Of a stretch of 64,000 nucleotides of DNA, positions 10,326-23,266 are shown piece after piece. This stretch comes from Mesocentrotus franciscanus (lineage: Eukaryota > Echinodermata > Echinoidea > Camarodonta > Strongylocentrotidae): NCBI GenBank assembly GCA_037976565.1, contig CP137682.1, positions 6,446,827 through 6,510,826 on the forward strand, given 5' to 3'. A program made the position numbers and the translations under genes. The notes beneath the pieces were generated by a model. That model saw only the letters and a list, made by a program, of their open reading frames with translations. It was not told the origin of the DNA and ran no database searches. Numbering within the stretch: position 1 is the first letter of the stretch; every line of letters begins with the position of its first letter.

Positions 10326-13320
10326 GACTAAAGTATGCAGTTATCTCTTAGGGCTGCAGGAGCTGCACAGGTATGTCACATTCCAGTATTATGAAGATAG
10401 AGAGAGGATAAGGCTTGGAAATCAATACTCTGTGACCAGGTTTTCGACGAGTCTAGGATGAAGATCAAGGATTTTGAAAAGAGAATGAGTGAAGAGAATG
10501 GGTGAAAAGAATGCCTTCTGCTGTAATCTAGACAAAACAAGCACTGGAGCAACCTGAGACATATCAAAGAATTATTATAGCAAAGTAGGGTCTGTATCAT
10601 ATATGTATATAAACCCTACAAAGGCTACATATCTTCATATACTAGTAGGACTATGTACATGTATGCTTGAAGATTATAGCAGGTACTAATATCTCCTAAT
10701 AATTCATTAGTGAAAGACTTTATTTCATAAAATAGATATTAACTTTTGCAAGGTATGATAGAGGATTACTTTCTAGTAAGATGCCCAAATTTGATTTTAA
10801 AGTGTTAAGAGCTTTTACATTTTAAAAATTAATCAAGTGAATGTTTATACATACATAAATCAATAAGAAGAAAAAATACTTTTTTCATAGAAATTTTAGA
10901 ATTTGATTCTAATTTCAGTTTTTGGTTATCAAAGTTATGAAACTGTATGGTATATATATATATGTAGGTATGAAAGCTCAAGAATTTATGAAAATGGAGT
11001 AAAACGAGTGAAAATTGGTTATTTGTCATTCTTATATTTGATTGATGTGCTGAAAAGTCATAAGTTCCTGCATCCAGGCACCGTATCAAAACAGAGTACA
11101 AGCATGGTCGAATGCTGCCCTCAACCGCAACGCCTCTCTGTCCCACACAAGGTACAGATTCCCACGGACCCACACGAGAGCACAATTAGCACCCACTCTT
11201 AACAGGTGGAATGAATGCACCATGAAGCAAATCAACCACAGAATAGTTCATGATCGATGGCGACCAATGGTGTTTTATATTCTCTTCTAAAACAATTGCA
11301 TTATGGAGTCCTAAGTGTTTGATAAAAGCGATGATCCGTGGTGTGTGTTTACATGCTGATGAGCATGATTTGTGGCAGGTCTGGCTCTGCGAGCAAGGTT
11401 CATTACAAAGACCTTGTTTTCCATTCCCATCATAAAATGATGTATTTTGAAAACCAAAATTTCAAACTGGAAGGAGTGTGCTACAACAATTGTGAGATAT
11501 GATATTACACGTATTCTCCAATGTGTAGGTCCCTCACAGAGAGTATCAATGCCATGTACAAAATGCAAAAGCAGACTCCATGAATAGGCTGAATATATTA
11601 TTAATTCCTCTCTTCTTTGCCCCTTTCCAAATAAAAAAAATATCCATCCCAGAACATGTTTTGACAAAACAGATCTATATTTGCCTTCTTCTATGCTAGC
11701 TTGTTTGGTCTAATTAGGACTAATAGGCACCTGGTTACCCTAATTCTCAGTCTATTTACAAAGAAAAGAACAACACAATTGGATTCATAAATATCATTTC
11801 TAGTCCTGTATATCACAGATATCCCAATCTATTCATAAAAGGATCCCTATTTAGTCTCCAGAGAACTCCAGGGAACTTCGCTCCACTGAATCCCCGATCC
11901 CTCGCTTTCCGCAACCCAATTCATCCCTAGTCGATGAGGACAAACGAAACAAACCTCTGAAGTCTCGGCCAATATCTATTCAAGCCTTCCTTCCCATTAA
12001 TAGGTCTAGAATCATTCATAAAGTTTTTCCATTCATAGATTCATTCATAAATGCTGGGGTGTGACTGTCTGTCTGGGAGTCGACTCATAGGAGAGACCCA
12101 TGTATGCCAAATATTATTCTTATCTGATGCAGGCATTGTTCAGATTGATACACGATTTCCTGTTGCTTGAATAGATACCAAATCCTTGTGGAATTTTCAT
12201 CAAATAGCTGCATTTCACAAGCAAACTTGGCTTCTATACAAACATCTAAACAGCACAATACTCAAAAAATTAAATTTTGTATTTCTCGTGAATGATTTTT
12301 TAAAATAATTCTCTGTCATACAAAAATATTCTACAGAAATGCACCAAAAAAAATATATCTTGGGGGTAACGAGACTTCAAATAATTGTTGGCACACATTT
12401 GTGTATTACATGAAAAATACCCTAATGATATATGTACATGTATTATGAATTGTGATCTAATATTATAATACAGAAAACAAAAATAATTTACACCCCCCCC
12501 CCCACTTAATTATTTTACCAGTCACATATGTTTGACTTTAGTTGCTATGGAGACCATGATACAAACAAGATTGTAAGCTGAAGATGGGGGGCGATCAATG
12601 TCTTTAATCATGGAAGCAAATAAATCATCATCCATTATGTAACATGGCTTAAAATATGTCTGAATATATGGCTTCATCAATTCACATCTAGAAGAAGTTC
12701 ATTTAGACATTGGAGTGCTATATGGGAATCATGTGGTGAAATACATAAGATCATGCAAATTTTAATATTTTAATGCTTTTAAGACAAAAGAATTTGTTAG
12801 ATTTCTCTGTCTTTATAAGGAGTAGCTGTGTGTCATTTGAAATGACTAAAAGTGTACAATCGATATACCCCACACAACAAACACAAAATATTGACAACAG
12901 CAAATACATTTCTTTATTTTTGGGAAGAATTCATGAGGAAGGACACAATTGGTGCATGAGTGCCTTTTTATTCTTATTAAGTGCCTTCTTATTCTAAATG
13001 CAGAGTAAGTTATGTTTAGAGTTGTACCTCCATATGACCTTCATGTGTCTTTAACCTTGACATCTGTATAATAACAAACACAATGTATACATCTATCATG
13101 GATCTATAATGCATCTATCGTGACATGTTATTATAATCAGATAAAAGGTAAATCATATTTTACAAGACATATTGAGGCAAATAAAAGGAAATAGCCCTTG
13201 ATGTAAAAACAACATAAATAACGAGCAGTTATCATTCTCTTCTGCCCATCATAATTCTCTTACACTGTTTAAGCACTGCAGACATAAACCAATCCTATGC
13301 TATCCTTCAGTTCACAGGGT
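10326..13320. other. Unannotated sequence with minor simple repeats
   Basis: About 3 kb of AT-rich DNA. Only a short TA run (about 10951-10964) and a poly-C run (about 12492-12503) were seen. Several open frames of 60-118 codons lack family features. Confidence 0.35.
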
Positions 13321-13393
13321 CTGCTGAGAGCCCAAAAGGGCATTAACTGTAGCTCTCTCACAGAGTTAATACCCTTATGGCGCTAAGCTGATG
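13321..13393. mobile_element. MITE family B copy
   Basis: Left arm GAGAGCCCAAAAGGGCATTAA and right arm GTTAATACCCTTATGGCGCT form a diverged inverted repeat around a short interior containing CTCTCTCACAG. The arms match the family B consensus. Confidence 0.6.
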
Positions 13394-14224
13394 GTTAAGA
13401 AAATTTAGATGTCCAAGTATGTTATGATGGAGTGTGATGTGAGAAAATAAGCAAGTGATAAATCAGGTGGTGGTGTTGGCACCTCCCCTGACTCCTCACA
13501 AGTGAATATATGATCTAAACTTGATGAGGGATGATCCTTTACTGAAATAGGTTTTGCACTTGGAAGATAAATTTAAATGTCATACTCATTACCTATGTGA
13601 AATATCAACTCTGATAATAAAATTATTCATTAAAGCATTTTAAAAGATTTTGCTATTGGAAATACATGACACAACCTCATACACTGTACAGAATACTATT
13701 ACTAACCCTTCAACGATGTACTTATTTTTTTTGTTTTCTTTTGAACTTACCACTTTCTCTTTTAATCTACCAATCTTTTCCCCAATCTTCTTCTTTTCTT
13801 TCATAACTGTGATAATCTTGTCTTTATCAATCTCTTGTTTGCTTCAAAACGGACAAATCTACATCATGATCATTTCTTTAAAATTTTCTCTCTCTTACTC
13901 ACTTTCATTTTCACCATATTTATAATACAATATGATGATACTTCAAGTACGCCAGTTCCAACCATTTAGGCCTCTTTGTGTTTGTCTTTCAAGAACAAGA
14001 AAGAGTTTTTGTTCTCTGTTGTTTCATCCAACGATGCTTTGTTTTCCATTCTTTGATTTTAGAGGAAATATTGTATCAAAACTGTTTTCTCCCTACTAAT
14101 TCAAATCAGCTTAGAGTGGGTGCCATATAAGCAGACGACAGCCAGACCGATAACAGCCCTAGCAGCAAACTTCTTAGCTTTCCCACAACTCCTTCCTATT
14201 GAGACTATCTGGACTCAGCATCAT

Positions 14225-14445
14225 CATCATCCTTCCTTTTCTCTCTCTCCCTTCCTCTCCTTCTCCTCATCCCCTATCCATAATCTCTCTCCTACATCTC
14301 TTCCTCTCTCTTTTCATCTCTCTTTCTCTATCTCCTTCTCATATCTACCTAACTCCTTCACTCTCTCGTTCATCTCTCTATCTCTTTCTCTCTCGCCTTC
14401 ATCTCCCTCTTTCTCTCCCTCTCTCTTCCTCATTGCTATAAACTC
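14225..14445 (+). repeat. CT-rich polypyrimidine tract
   Basis: A degenerate TCTC/CCTTCC tract of about 220 bp. It produces long Ser/Leu/Pro-rich open frames in two phases, which are artefacts of the repeat. Confidence 0.85.
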
Positions 14446-14979
14446 ATTCTCTCCTGCCCTGACTTCACTGATAGGGAGCATGTATCAACACTCAACTACA
14501 TATTTGTCCAATACCTCTTGGCATATTTGTATACAAATGTAATCAAATGAGAAATCTGGGCTCTTTCTGCCTCAATTTATGCTATATTTTTTCCACTCTT
14601 GTCTTTCAAGTGATTTAGTTTTTCCTCTCTGTTTTGTCTGTTATCATAAGCTCTATATCCATGCCAGAGCTAATTTTGTTTAGGTGACTTGTCTTGATTT
14701 TTTTAATAAAAGATGCATTATATTATAATTGTGTTTAGGAATGTTCTAATCTTCTAGTAATACTAATAACCAGGAGCTTCCAGTTTCTTGTGAATTTTGC
14801 AATTTTGCAAGGTTATGTTAAATTCTTTAGTGATGATATTAATGTTTGATTTTCTTGGTAATTTAAGTAATGTTAATTTGTTTATTATGTTAGTAATATT
14901 TTATTTTCTTGGTAATTTAAGTAATTTTAATTCCATTTAATAGTAATATTGATTTTTCTTGAAATAATCTTGATTTGTG

Positions 14980-15035
14980 TACATCACTTTGAAACATTTA
15001 TGTCGCAAGAGCTATATAAATTGTTTGTATTATTA
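14980..15035 (+). repeat. Diverged SINE/LINE 3' tail
   Basis: GTACATCACTTTGAAACA, GAGCTATATAAATTG and an ATT-rich end follow the same order as the tail at 5525-5604. It is short and decayed. Confidence 0.45.
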
Positions 15036-15940
15036 TTAATGGGCTTGATTTCATGAGCTTAACATGCTTCCAAAATAAATACAATACTAATATTCTGCAA
15101 TTCACGAAGTTTCTTGCAGCAAGAAGGCCAACATTAGTAAACCACAGAAATGGACATCTTAAAAGTTTCTGGTTCTACAGTTGTACACAAGAAAATTATT
15201 GCAGAGCCCTCTTGATTCTTTTCACAGCTAACATGCAGTAATTAAATGAAACTTATCCCAAACTAAGTACCTGTTCCCTAACAAATACTCATGAAATCAT
15301 CCTGTCCCGCCCTTTCTGATAAAATCAATTACGTCAGGATACAGCGAGCCTAAACATGACAAGAACAATTGCTTCTTAAAAGCAACATCCTTTGATCATA
15401 TGGGCATATCCAATTACCAAGGGCGTCATTTGCTAATTTACTCCAGGGAGTGGTAGCACTTAGAAGTAATTAGTGACACAAGAGGTGACTATAATGACAC
15501 CTATTACGTTTAAAGAATATTCTATTAGTTTAGTTCACACAAGTTACATAATCATAAATGAGAAGTGAGACAATTAAATAAAAATATTGGCGCCATAGTG
15601 ATCAAGATATCTATGAACCAGAAAAAGAAATGATTGCTTGACCTTGTTTCCTGTTGTTCATAAAGCAAAGTGAGCCTAGCAAGAGGGTGAAGATATATAC
15701 AACCAAAAACCAAAATTAAAAAATTCTTGGGGTTGACTGCTATATTCAGGCCTTTTAGTGCTTTTTCAATTGTTTATGGGCATTGAATGACTTTGGTCTA
15801 TATTTCAATGCATCAATTCCTTTTTGTGGTCTCAAAATATATGATGTGCAGCAAAACAGTCTATTGAAATGTAAGCCCCATGCAAACCTTGACCATCAGT
15901 ATAGAATACGCCACCAGGTAAAGTAACAATGAGTGTTTTG

Positions 15941-16025
15941 TCCATTTGGAAATTGGAGCCAGAAAGGCAATATCACTGTATAAAGGTATATGGGTTAATG
16001 CCCTTCTGGCTCCAAAACAGACATG
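15941..16025. mobile_element. MITE family B copy
   Basis: Left arm TTGGAGCCAGAAAGGCAAT and right arm TTAATGCCCTTCTGGCTCCA lie in inverted orientation around about 30 bp. Confidence 0.75.
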
Positions 16026-16952
16026 ATCGACATGATAACAAGAATTGACTTTATTAGTAGTAAACTAAACTTTACATGAACTTTCCCATTCTCCTCCCCC
16101 TTCTTTCTCCTCCCCTTCAAACAAACATCTTGTCCAGGGGATCTTTTTTATACGTCACATCAAACACTGCTGGAGATAATTGGGGAGGAGACAAGCCTAG
16201 CACTTTTGTCAAAAATATTGATTTTACCCTACAATTCTATACCAGAATTACCCAATAAGAGTGCTATTATATCTATTTAAAACCTGGAATACAACATATT
16301 CAATACTCATTTAAAGATATGCAAAGTTCATTCAACTCAAACATCACTGGGGGTACCCTGTACATACATGTATATTAGAGGAGATTCAGTGGTGCGTTAA
16401 CACTGTTTATACCATGGGTTTGTTATAGCCTATTTCCTTGGTGCACAAAAGCGACATTGATTTTGTCGCATCTGAATAAGACTGATGATACTCAAAGCTA
16501 GTCAGTCGATATGGGATGTGAAATGGAGATGTAGGACAAGTAGTTGTGTTGCTCTTTCGTTAAATGTAAGACAAGCTTGGCTGCCATTACCATGTTAATT
16601 GCCATCTTAAGTTACAGTAAAGATCAACAATAGATTATCACAGAATTCTACAAATTAGCCATAAGTGTTGTAGGCAATAAATATATGATTTTTTTAAAGT
16701 TCCTCTTTAAATAAAGTTTCACAGCAAGTAGTCAACATTTCGGTAAGTTATTTTCAAATAAGTATTTTGGTAAGCAAATGGTAATGATCATTTATTTGTT
16801 CCCATCATTAAAAAATAAATGTAATCCTTATTTATTCATTTATTTGTTATTTTGTATGTGAAATGAGGTGTATTTATTACATGTAGGTATAGCATGAAAG
16901 GGCAATGAAGATCATAAGTCATTACCATGTCAAGTGTTATAGGAATATGTGA

Positions 16953-17030
16953 TATCGTCTGTTTGGAGCTAGATAGGCGTCAACTCTGGGTAAAATGATG
17001 AATTGATTCCCTTCTGACTCCAAACTGACA
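16953..17030. mobile_element. MITE family B copy
   Basis: Left arm CGTCTGTTTGGAGCTAGATA and right arm TTCCCTTCTGACTCCAAACT form the typical inverted pair around the ACTCTGGGTAAA interior. Confidence 0.75.
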
Positions 17031-17128
17031 AATTATTATAAAAGACCGATGGATGTTGTTTACATTTGTAGACATTGTGAATTCTATAATCACAATGATG
17101 ATTCCCTACAAAGATAACGATGATATTT

Positions 17129-17416
17129 CGTCGCTGGTGGCAGAAGGGCGTTAGCTCAATTTCAGGTAAAAAATGATGCTCTAAGCAGAAGGGCGTTAGC
17201 ACTAAATCACCTCAAACTTTTATAAAACTGACTTATTTCCGAAAAAAAATTGTGGCCATGTTCTACTATAACATTTCTATTAGTCTCTTAAGTTTTAAAC
17301 CAATTTTCGTCACGGAAAAGTAGTTTAAATATAAAACAAATCTTTAATTGCGGATAATTCGAAAAGTAGATTTCGAGTCGCTCGCGCGCTTACGCCCTTC
17401 TGCCACCCGCGCGACG
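17129..17416. mobile_element. MITE with GGTGGCAGAAGGGCGT ends
   Basis: CGTCGCTGGTGGCAGAAGGG at 17129 is matched in inverted orientation by CCCTTCTGCCACCCGCGCGA ending at about 17416. A further partial copy of the end, AGCAGAAGGGCGTTAG, lies at about 17186. The AGAAGGGC core is shared with family B, so it may be a longer relative. No target duplication was resolved. Confidence 0.6.
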
Positions 17417-19101
17417 ATTTGGGTTTATACATTGTTGCTCCTGTAAAGATAAAACATCTTAATTTTATTTGGATAGCTAATTGCCATGATAGTCTGCCCA
17501 GTCATTTATGGAGTTTCTTGCTACCAGGAACCAATCTAATATACACCTGGATGAAGAGTGGCAAAAACAAACTAATTACCCATCAAAGACAATGTAATTG
17601 GATAAGGTGGGTCATCATACTTATTTTTATTCACTGATAAATGTATCTTATATAATTAAAGCTATTTAAAGGGCTGAAATTGACTTCTCACTTATTTTGA
17701 ACTTGATATCACCTTTCCACTGCCACGTCTGTAATGTATGTCTATATGCATACACCTGCCCAAAGGCAGATCCATTTCATTTGTCAACTAATTACAGCAC
17801 ATTAAAAAATCAATCACAAGCCCAATTGGTCATGGCATTTCGGTTCAACTTCTTGCGATGTGAAGTAAACATGGTGGCTTATTATGTACCTTGCAGTTTT
17901 TATAATGAGTAGCAATGGTGTCAGGCTATTAGCTTTTGTACCAAATGCCAGTCAAGGTTACCCAAAATGAAGGTATCTAAAATACACAGTTTATAGGCCC
18001 ATTTAAACAGCATAAAAACCATAGTTTAGTAACAACCAGTTTTGCTTGCAGTGTAAATTTCAGGACGGTTTTAGGGGGAATGGATTTCTTTGGCAGATTT
18101 TGAAAAAGCAGGAAATTATCTGTACATTTTGTGAAGTATATTTGTGATGTATGTGGCAGTTTTGGTAAGAAGAGTAATCATAAATTTGCCCTCTTCCCAT
18201 TGTGTAAGGTAACCCCAATCAGTTTGATATGAAAGAAATCACTCACCTGTAATTTAGTCCCACATATAGACATTAGTGTGATGAAGCCATTGTCAAGGTA
18301 GAGAGACCAAGCATGGGTTGCATGCAGAAAAGGGAACAAAACAAAGCAAAGACAAGTTAATCGACTGGAAATGTCTAGGGTTACTGGCAAAAAAATCCCT
18401 GTTGCCTTGAAATCACACTGCATCAAAAAAAAATTTAAGGCCTAGGATTATGTTTTGAAGCAAATTGTTGTGTAGAGTAGAGCGAAAGGGAAGTAAAAAA
18501 GATTTTATCAAATATCATCAACAGTTAACAAAATGTTTACTACAACTAAGATGAAAAAGAAAAGGGAACTCCTAAAATAAAATATTTTCAATAATTATAA
18601 TCAATATAATGGGTTCAAAAGCTAGAGAGATAATTTTCAAAAAAATTCAAACTACTTTGGAATTACATCACTTCAGGAGGGATGTTATATATCCTAATAT
18701 GATATTCACTTTGCAAAAACAAGAGTATTATCATCATATACTTGTAGAGAACAGACATGTATCCCTATATACCGCTATGTGCATTAAAAATCTATACCTC
18801 TGGAATTACATGTAGCCCCAGCAGTATATGAGGCACAAAGTTCTCAAAGAATGTCATAATATACCACAGGATACCCAGAGTTGGAAGAGGCAACATCATA
18901 TGAAATAACTTATATGAAGGGCATGACTGATATAACACAATAGGAGTCCAATTACAGAGGATGAACTACTAAAACATTAAAGTGATTGGGATTAAAGAAG
19001 AGTGACCTGGACTGCATGGGTGCCATGGACCGAAAATCTAAAAAAGTCAAATAGTCTTTCATCAGTAATGTGGGCATTGTTTCATGAGACCTTAGTAAGT
19101 A
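17417..19101. other. Unannotated sequence
   Basis: No supported exon, RNA gene or repeat in about 1.7 kb. Confidence 0.35.
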
Positions 19102-19166
19102 CAAGCTTGCCAACATCCCATTGAAATGCTTACTTTTTATGTTTCAATGGGATGTAAGGAAACTTG
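19102..19166 (+). ncRNA. Pre-miRNA-like hairpin (candidate only)
   Basis: CATCCCATTGAAA (19114-19126) pairs perfectly with TTTCAATGGGATG (19142-19154) across a 15-nt loop. The stem extends outward with short bulges through CC/GG, TT/AA and CAAG/CTTG, giving arms of about 25 nt. The size and imperfect base suit a pre-miRNA. However, a decayed palindromic MITE looks the same, and no known miRNA seed is claimed. The same fold exists on the minus strand. Confidence 0.25.
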
Positions 19167-20589
19167 AAGTTAAGATAATTATAAGACACTGCCCGAGGTA
19201 CCAAAGATCATGATTGAGATGAAAATGTATATCTTCTGTGTTAAATTCATTGAAAGGAAAAAAATATTCGAAATTCTGTTATTTCGTTCAAATTGCCAGT
19301 AGAATATCCTCAACAGTGCACTTGTTCTTGAAACAAACAATAAAAGATATGACAAGGCTGAAAAAACAATTCCAACAACATCAATTCATTCTAAACAAAG
19401 AAAACAACCTACAAGATAAATAGAAATTTGGGTTGGTGGCTACAATAAAGGATGTAGTACAAAATCTCAGGAAGCTATTACAGACTTATCAAAACATGCG
19501 GTCACAGTTGTGCACATCAAAACATATCCTTTCTTATCTCTACAAGAAATGACAAATTTGTATTCTTTTCTCATCGATTGATTGTGAAGTAATTCTACAA
19601 TTGTTCTTTGTCAATTCAAAGGACAATTGCATGAAAAATAGATTATCCACGAGACAGGCACAGGATTTTTATGTCTGTTCTAAAAAGTCAGCCTGTCACA
19701 ATTTGGAAATCCTATAGCTCACATGATGACCAATAGGAGTAGATACAAGGTCAACTTTCTATTTCTTTCGTTTTCATAAAGTGTAATATAAGTTTGCATT
19801 TAAAGATTACCATGACCAATTAACCATTTCATATGTTTACTCTATTGCTGAGTGTTAGTCAGGTTAAACAAAAGGTGAAAAATACATTTATGATATTTCA
19901 CATTTCGATAGAAATATGTTTACACACTCATGCTTGATGCCCTCCATCCACCCCATCCCCATTTCCCAAAGCAAGCTACATATCTGAAGTTTTGCACTTT
20001 AAGTAAGCAAAACCTTAAAGTTATTTAAAAGAAACCCACTTACCATAATGAAGGTTCACACGGAATTGGAACGAGTATTCAACTATTGTAACTACAAGCC
20101 AGGCAAGCATTCATTTTAACTACAAGTTGGCATAACCTGGATGTTAATTGCTTCCGCACAGCACATAACTTACGACACCCTGCTACTCGTAGTTATCGCA
20201 TTAATCTAAGATCACTCAAGAGTTGTACTTTGAGTAAAAGTTCCTTAACTACAAGGTAATGTTGAAGTTAAAACTATGACCTAGACCTAAACTTAACAGA
20301 CTGTCATGTGTACCAAACAATCATGAATCGGTCTTTTGAATAAATATTGTAGGTAACATTATTCACCTTTAAGACTGTTCAAAAGGCCTTGAAAACTCTC
20401 TATTACGGAATGCTATCTGAAGTATAGATTGCACTTTTGAAATGTTAAGCAATCAAGAAGGAAGAGGAAAGAACATTAAGAGCTCTTTACGTGTTTGACT
20501 TTCTGTCCTGTATTGCAGAGAAAACATTAGTTTCCATGAAGTGGGAAAGTGTAAACAAGTGAAGAAAACAGATGTACAGGAGGAGGATA
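19167..20589. other. Mostly unannotated; iterated ACTACAAG words
   Basis: Around 20043-20260, AACTACAAG-type words recur three times (near 20090, 20119 and 20248), with a CTCGTAGTTATCG word on the opposite strand near 20187. A GGTTCACACGGAATTGG word lies at about 20053. This may be a decayed inverted-repeat element; its boundaries were not found. Confidence 0.3.
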
Positions 20590-20780
20590 TCTGTGGGAAA
20601 AGGGAGGGGAACAGGGAGGGGGCAGAGAGGAGAGCAGGGAGGGGGGCAAAGAGGGGGAGCTGGGAAGAGGGAGAAGCAAGATGTAGGAGGGAGGGGAGAG
20701 GGAGGAGGGAGGGGAGAGGGAGGAGGAAGGGGAGAGGGAGGAGGAAGGGGAGGAGAAAGAGGAGGAGGAAGAGGGCAGCA
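20590..20780 (+). repeat. G-rich polypurine tract
   Basis: About 190 bp of nearly pure purine built from GGGAGGAGGGAGGGGAGA-like units. The many closely spaced G3-G4 runs could form G-quadruplex or triplex structures. The Pro/Ser-rich minus-strand and Gly/Arg-rich plus-strand frames that cross it are composition artefacts. Confidence 0.85.
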
Positions 20781-21887
20781 GGGGCAGATGAGGATTGTTT
20801 TGATACAAATCATGAAAAAGTAATAATTCCCTTACAATACCAAATAGTAAATCCTTTGTAGCATCTACTTGGGTGGTGTGAAGCCATAGAAGTGCCTCTT
20901 GTCTACCAATCTCTTTAGAAAGGTTATAGAGAATAAAAGAAGCATTGGCCCAATGCATAATCTTCCGCTTTATCCCAACCCCTTCACGAAACATTTTTCA
21001 ATAGAGAATGTGTTAGAAAACACAATGTAGAGACAGAAGGGGCATTGGACCATTGATAACACATAAAATGTATAAAACACTGTTCTAACAAACTTTCTTC
21101 TTCACTTCCTTACTTCTTTAAATAGAAAAAAATGTGCATGAACCATTGATAATCATCACCCATAATTTGTATAAAAAACACAAATACAGTAATACCTACA
21201 CCCTCTTGTTCACTTCCTTACATGTACTCAATAGAAAGACCGGGAACCCAGCTGATTTCCTTCATCTTTACACTAAGTTCCCCCCATTCACAAAAAAGAC
21301 AAAGAACCCTAGGAAACGTCAAACCACATCCAATCTCCAATTATCCTATACGGTCTATGTTATACTTGGCCTCCCTCCAACAAAAAAACTTCCCTTTTAT
21401 TCCATAGCCAGACATGCAAGTCATAATACGGAGGAATTCCCCAGCCCAGCCATACATCCAATCCATCCGACATTACCAACACTAACTAATGGACTCCCAT
21501 GCTGGGTTTGCTTGAGACCAATTTGTCAAGAAAAATATAGGCTCGGCTTAAGTCTATTTACAATGACATTTTGAGTGGAGTACGCCCTGTACTTTATATT
21601 CGGTAAACGTTATGCTGGGGACAATCTGTAAACCCACCCTATATTTCTATTAGTAATGGTCAATTTAGATTTCAGGTACACCATAACACTGTAACTTTAA
21701 CAAAATCAAATTGAATCTGAGCTTATTCATTTCAAAACATGGTTACATATGCAAAATCTTTAATAAAGTTTAATACTTGAGAATTTCTTTTATATCACCT
21801 GAATCTCAGATTTTGGAGAGTTTTGCAATGTATTCGCTGATATGGACGTGTACAAGCATGATCCTACCAAGTTAGAAGTTGTCCATA
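20781..21887. other. Unannotated sequence
   Basis: No supported feature. A 146-codon open frame at 21134-21574 has biased Thr/Pro/Leu composition and no recognisable domain. Confidence 0.35.
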
Positions 21888-21890
21888 TTA

Positions 21891-22407
21891 AAGGGGAAGT
21901 CCACACTGATATTAAATATGAGAGAAACAAATTAATGAAAGTTTGAGCAATATCCGTTTGAAAATAGGAAAGTTATGACCTTTTGAAGTTGTCATTAGTG
22001 AAACACAAATTGGCAACACTGTGACGTATCATGCGAGGTGCTCTCCAATTTGCTATGTACAGAAAATTTCATTTCCTTTCATTTCTTAGTTATTGATGAC
22101 GGAATATATTTGTTTCATACAGGGGTTGTATAAAAACATATTTGTATTGTATTTAGGGTGAATGCATGATTGACAATTTTCTCAAGGGAAAATATACATT
22201 TTAAAAAGTTTTTTAGTACAGGGTAAATGAAAGGACCTCACAAGATACATCACAGAGTTGCCAATTTGTGTTTGATTGATTGCACTTTCAAAACTTCATA
22301 ACGTTCTTATTTTCAACTGGTTTTTGATCAAACTTTCATTGAACTGTTTCTCTCATTTGCCTGCTTATATATTAAAATCAACTTAATATCAGGGTGGACT
22401 TCCCCTT
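21891..22407. mobile_element. MITE family C, copy 1 (complete, 517 bp)
   Basis: The ends are AAGGGGAAGTCCACACTGAT and its inverted counterpart ATCAGGGTGGACTTCCCCTT. Each is flanked by TTA (21888-21890 and 22408-22410), an exact 3-bp target duplication. The two arms are imperfect inverted repeats of roughly 130 bp or more, including AAACACAAATTGGCAAC and its inverse GTTGCCAATTTGTGTTT. No protein is encoded. Relatives lie at 29193, 43256, 56990 and 62779. Confidence 0.9.
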
Positions 22408-22753
22408 TTAAGTACTCCTTAAATGCAATTTTGCAAACCAAATACTAAAAATAAAGATTGTTAAAATTATAGTTAGCATTTAACTTCGCATGCATATAGT
22501 AAATAAAATTAACAAGAAGAAAGGAATGATGTTCCCTTAAAGCGAAAAATTAGTACACTACAGTATGAGGTCATTGACTTGAAGAAAACAAACAAAGATG
22601 TATATTTTATTTAGTATTTGACAAATCTGATGGTTATCAAACTATTAAACCTTTCCTTTCTGTAAGTGGTTCTAAACTCCAATCTGATGCCCTTGGGCCT
22701 ATTCAAAGAGGCCACACAGTAATCCACACAATCTGTGGCTAATTTCACCCCCT

Positions 22754-23266
22754 GTCCACACACAACATTTTCCGTGATTAGGCGTGATTAGTTATACCGT
22801 TTCGCGATAGTTATACCGTTTCGCGATAGTTATATGATGAAATTGTGTGTGTGGACGCTTACTAACGATACGTCGTATAACGAACGTCGTATAACGAAAC
22901 GCAGGTTTGGGCATCGTTTGAACTAGAACTCAATAACTAATCACGCCTAATCACGCTTAATCACGGAAATTTTGTGTGTGGACGGAACTAGTCTAACTGG
23001 GCGGGGCTTAACGTCGGATCGCGCGTGAAAGGAGACCTGACCTCTCATTTCTGCTTCCATTTGACCGCAGTAGCAAACTGCGCACCTATACGACATTTTG
23101 CTGTAGAGTTTTGGGATTACTTTCTTGTGTGTGTGGACACCCTGGAATTTATACGATGATTCTTTATACGACGTTTCTTGTGTGTGGACACCCTGGAATT
23201 TATACGATGATTCTTTATACGACGTATCGTTATAGAGTTTCGGGATAAATTGTTTTGTGTGTGGAC
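22754..23266. mobile_element. Composite element with reiterated GTCCACACACAA ends
   Basis: GTCCACACACAA at 22754 is mirrored by TTGTGTGTGGAC at 22972-22983, 23255-23266 and internally near 22843, 23125 and 23178. The sub-unit 22754-22983 is a clean inverted repeat, with CCGTGATTAGGCGTGATTAG answered by CTAATCACGCCTAATCACGC. The right part contains a near-exact tandem duplication of about 50 bp (23122-23222, CACCCTGGAATTTATACGAT). Words such as ATACGACGT, CGTCGTATAACG and TTTCGCGATAGTTATA recur on both strands. No target duplication was resolved. The frame with repeated SYKESSYKFQGVHT peptides is a by-product. Confidence 0.7.

Noticed and set aside
20487..20994. Pro/Ser-rich frame of 155 codons and Gly/Arg-rich opposite frames
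   Set aside because: Produced by the G-rich polypurine tract in all phases.
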